This document shows, piece after piece, positions 32,532 to 33,407 of a stretch of 33,407 bases of DNA; positions within the stretch are counted from its first letter, which is position 1, and each line of letters begins with the position of its first letter. Below the pieces are notes generated by a model that was not told the origin of the DNA, searched no databases, and worked only from the letters and a program-made list of their open reading frames with translations. A program made the translations under genes and the position numbers. Source of the DNA: Bacteroidota bacterium (GTDB lineage Bacteria > Bacteroidota > Bacteroidia > Cytophagales > Thermoflexibacteraceae); NCBI GenBank assembly GCA_004292785.1, contig RDXG01000207.1, positions 1 through 33,407 of the forward strand. The letters run 5' to 3'.

Positions 32532-33083
32532 ATGACATCAGTAGAGTTTAGCAGTAATTTGCACGAAATTTCGGCAGCTTTAAAGCCCTTTGCCTTGAAA
32601 CTTACCAAAGATAGCGAAGATGCCAATGATTTGTTACAGGAAACTATGCTCAAAGCATTTACCAATCGCGATAAATTTGCTGAAGGTACAAACTTGAAAG
32701 CATGGTTATATACCATTATGAAAAATACTTTTATTACCAACTATCAACGTTTGGTGAGAAGGAATACATTCATAGACACTACTGAAAATTTGCACTACAT
32801 TAACTCTTCGGAAAACATTACGCAAAATTTGGCGTTTTCAACTTTCGCGATGGAGGATATCAATAAAGCTATAGAAAAACTAGAGGACTCGTTCAGACAG
32901 CCTTTTATCATGCATTTTAGAGGTTTTAAATATCATGAAATTGCAGAAAAATTACATATTCCAATTGGAACTGTTAAAAACAGGATACACATTGCACGCA
33001 AACCAATTGGAACTGTTAAAAACAGGATACACATTGCACGCAAAGAACTTAAAGATCGTTTGAAAGTGTACGGCAAAAATTAA
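32532..33083 (+). CDS. ECF-type RNA polymerase sigma factor with a duplicated region 4 helix
   Basis: This is a sigma-70 family factor of the small two-domain (ECF) kind. Start: ATG at 32532 (MTSVEFSSNLHEI), 21 nt after the predicted promoter. Region 2 (about 15-80) shows the conserved DANDLLQETMLKAFTNRDKF (30-49) and NLKAWLYTIMKNTFITNY (54-71). Region 4 (about 105-175) has FIMHFRGFKYHEIAEKLHI followed by the recognition helix. There, PIGTVKNRIHIARK occurs twice in exact tandem (residues 144-157 and 158-171) because 42 bp are duplicated (32961-33044), before KELKDRLKVYGKN. Without the copy the protein would have the usual length of about 169 aa. The frame is kept. No anti-sigma gene follows; an intrinsic terminator does. 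This type is common in Bacteroidota. Confidence 0.93.
   Translation: MTSVEFSSNLHEISAALKPFALKLTKDSEDANDLLQETMLKAFTNRDKFAEGTNLKAWLYTIMKNTFITNYQRLVRRNTFIDTTENLHYINSSENITQNLAFSTFAMEDINKAIEKLEDSFRQPFIMHFRGFKYHEIAEKLHIPIGTVKNRIHIARKPIGTVKNRIHIARKELKDRLKVYGKN
32961..33044 (+). repeat. Exact 42-bp tandem duplication inside the sigma-factor gene
   Basis: Copy 1 (32961-33002) and copy 2 (33003-33044) are identical at all 42 bases and begin CCAATTGGAACTG. The repeat is in frame (14 codons) and covers the second helix of the region 4 helix-turn-helix. Confidence 0.95.
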
Positions 33084-33121
33084 TTTTTTGCTTACATCTT
33101 AAAAACTCCATATATGATACG

Positions 33122-33146
33122 AACCTTGTCAAGATTTGACAAGGTT
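33122..33146 (+). terminator. Intrinsic terminator after the sigma gene
   Basis: AACCTTGTCAA-GAT-TTGACAAGGTT is a perfect 11-bp stem followed by a T-run (33145-33151). It starts 39 bp after the stop codon and also sits just past the end of the convergent gene at 33155. Confidence 0.88.
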
Positions 33147-33154
33147 TTTTTATT

Positions 33155-33407
33155 TTAAGCCTTTAAAAAACCATATTCATAAATTTTAGGCTCTATTTTG
33201 CTTGCTAAAATTTGCATTTTCTCTCGCAAAATTGCCATCAATTCGCTATATTTTTCGTCTGCACTCGACGAGTTCATTCTGCCATTTTCGTTTCTGCCCT
33301 GAAAATACTCCCGAATGTCGTACAAAGAAGCGTTTATATTTACATTTGGTTCTATCATTCCCCAAAAATTAGGTTTATTGATTTTGGAATGATAATATTT
33401 CCAAATT
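33155..33407 (-). CDS. C-terminal end of an unidentified protein, cut by the right edge
   Basis: The frame is open from the right edge to the stop codon at 33155. The visible 83 residues include KINKPNFWGMIEPNVNIN, SLYDIREYFQGRNENGRM, a short Ser-rich loop and a charged helix ELMAILREKMQILASKIEPK before the end IYEYGFLKA. An internal ATG at 33358 is probably not the start, since coding-like sequence continues upstream of it without interruption. I do not recognise the family. The gene converges on the sigma gene across the terminator at 33122-33146. No membrane segment is present in this part. Confidence 0.65.
   Translation of the reverse strand, partial: IWKYYHSKINKPNFWGMIEPNVNINASLYDIREYFQGRNENGRMNSSSADEKYSELMAILREKMQILASKIEPKIYEYGFLKA

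Overview
The window reads as chromosomal DNA of a Bacteroidota bacterium, most likely of the Cytophagales or a near relative. The signs are strongly AT-rich DNA, near absence of Shine-Dalgarno sequences, promoter boxes of the Bacteroidota type (TTTG about 20 nt before TAnnTTTG), a secreted protease with a type IX secretion (T9SS) C-terminal tail, an isolated ftsX, and large TPR-coiled-coil-SpoIIE phosphatases. The assignment is inference from gene content; no rRNA or tRNA gene was seen.

Left part (1-8 kb, all minus strand): a type IIG-like restriction-modification gene that is frameshifted inside its methylase domain and runs off the left edge; a membrane-anchored FMN-binding glutamate-synthase-family protein; a 76-bp MITE-like palindrome; an unknown 190-aa protein; prmA fused in frame to the start of a decayed second gene; and a large exported protein of unknown function. 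Centre-left (8-16.4 kb, plus strand): a membrane-bound class III adenylate cyclase, rpiB, ftsX, a TPR-SpoIIE phosphatase, a T9SS-exported subtilase and a NagZ-like GH3 enzyme. Centre (16.4-23.2 kb, minus strand): a photolyase/cryptochrome, an unknown gene pair, rlmF, a tight argB-folB-glycosyltransferase cluster, a 213-bp gap packed with hairpins, and murQ. Right-centre (23.4-29.5 kb): rplM-rpsI-rpsB with a recognisable promoter and terminator, an orphan ABC ATPase, then on the minus strand a 957-aa TPR-SpoIIE phosphatase followed by a SiaC-family (DUF1987) phosphoprotein gene. Right end: a PLP-dependent decarboxylase, a heptosyltransferase-like GT9 protein, an ECF sigma factor carrying an exact 42-bp tandem duplication in its DNA-recognition helix, and the 3' end of an unidentified gene.

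Themes: (1) signalling, with two SpoIIE phosphatases, one SiaC substrate protein, one cyclase and one sigma factor; the phosphatase-SiaC pair resembles half of the Pseudomonas SiaABCD switch, without the kinase or diguanylate cyclase genes in the window. (2) Envelope work: FtsX, NagZ-like GH3, MurQ, two glycosyltransferases and the T9SS protease. (3) Recent sequence change: a frameshifted restriction gene, a prmA fusion with a decayed neighbour, and the sigma-factor duplication. (4) Many short palindromes between genes fall into repeated families and are not all ordinary terminators.
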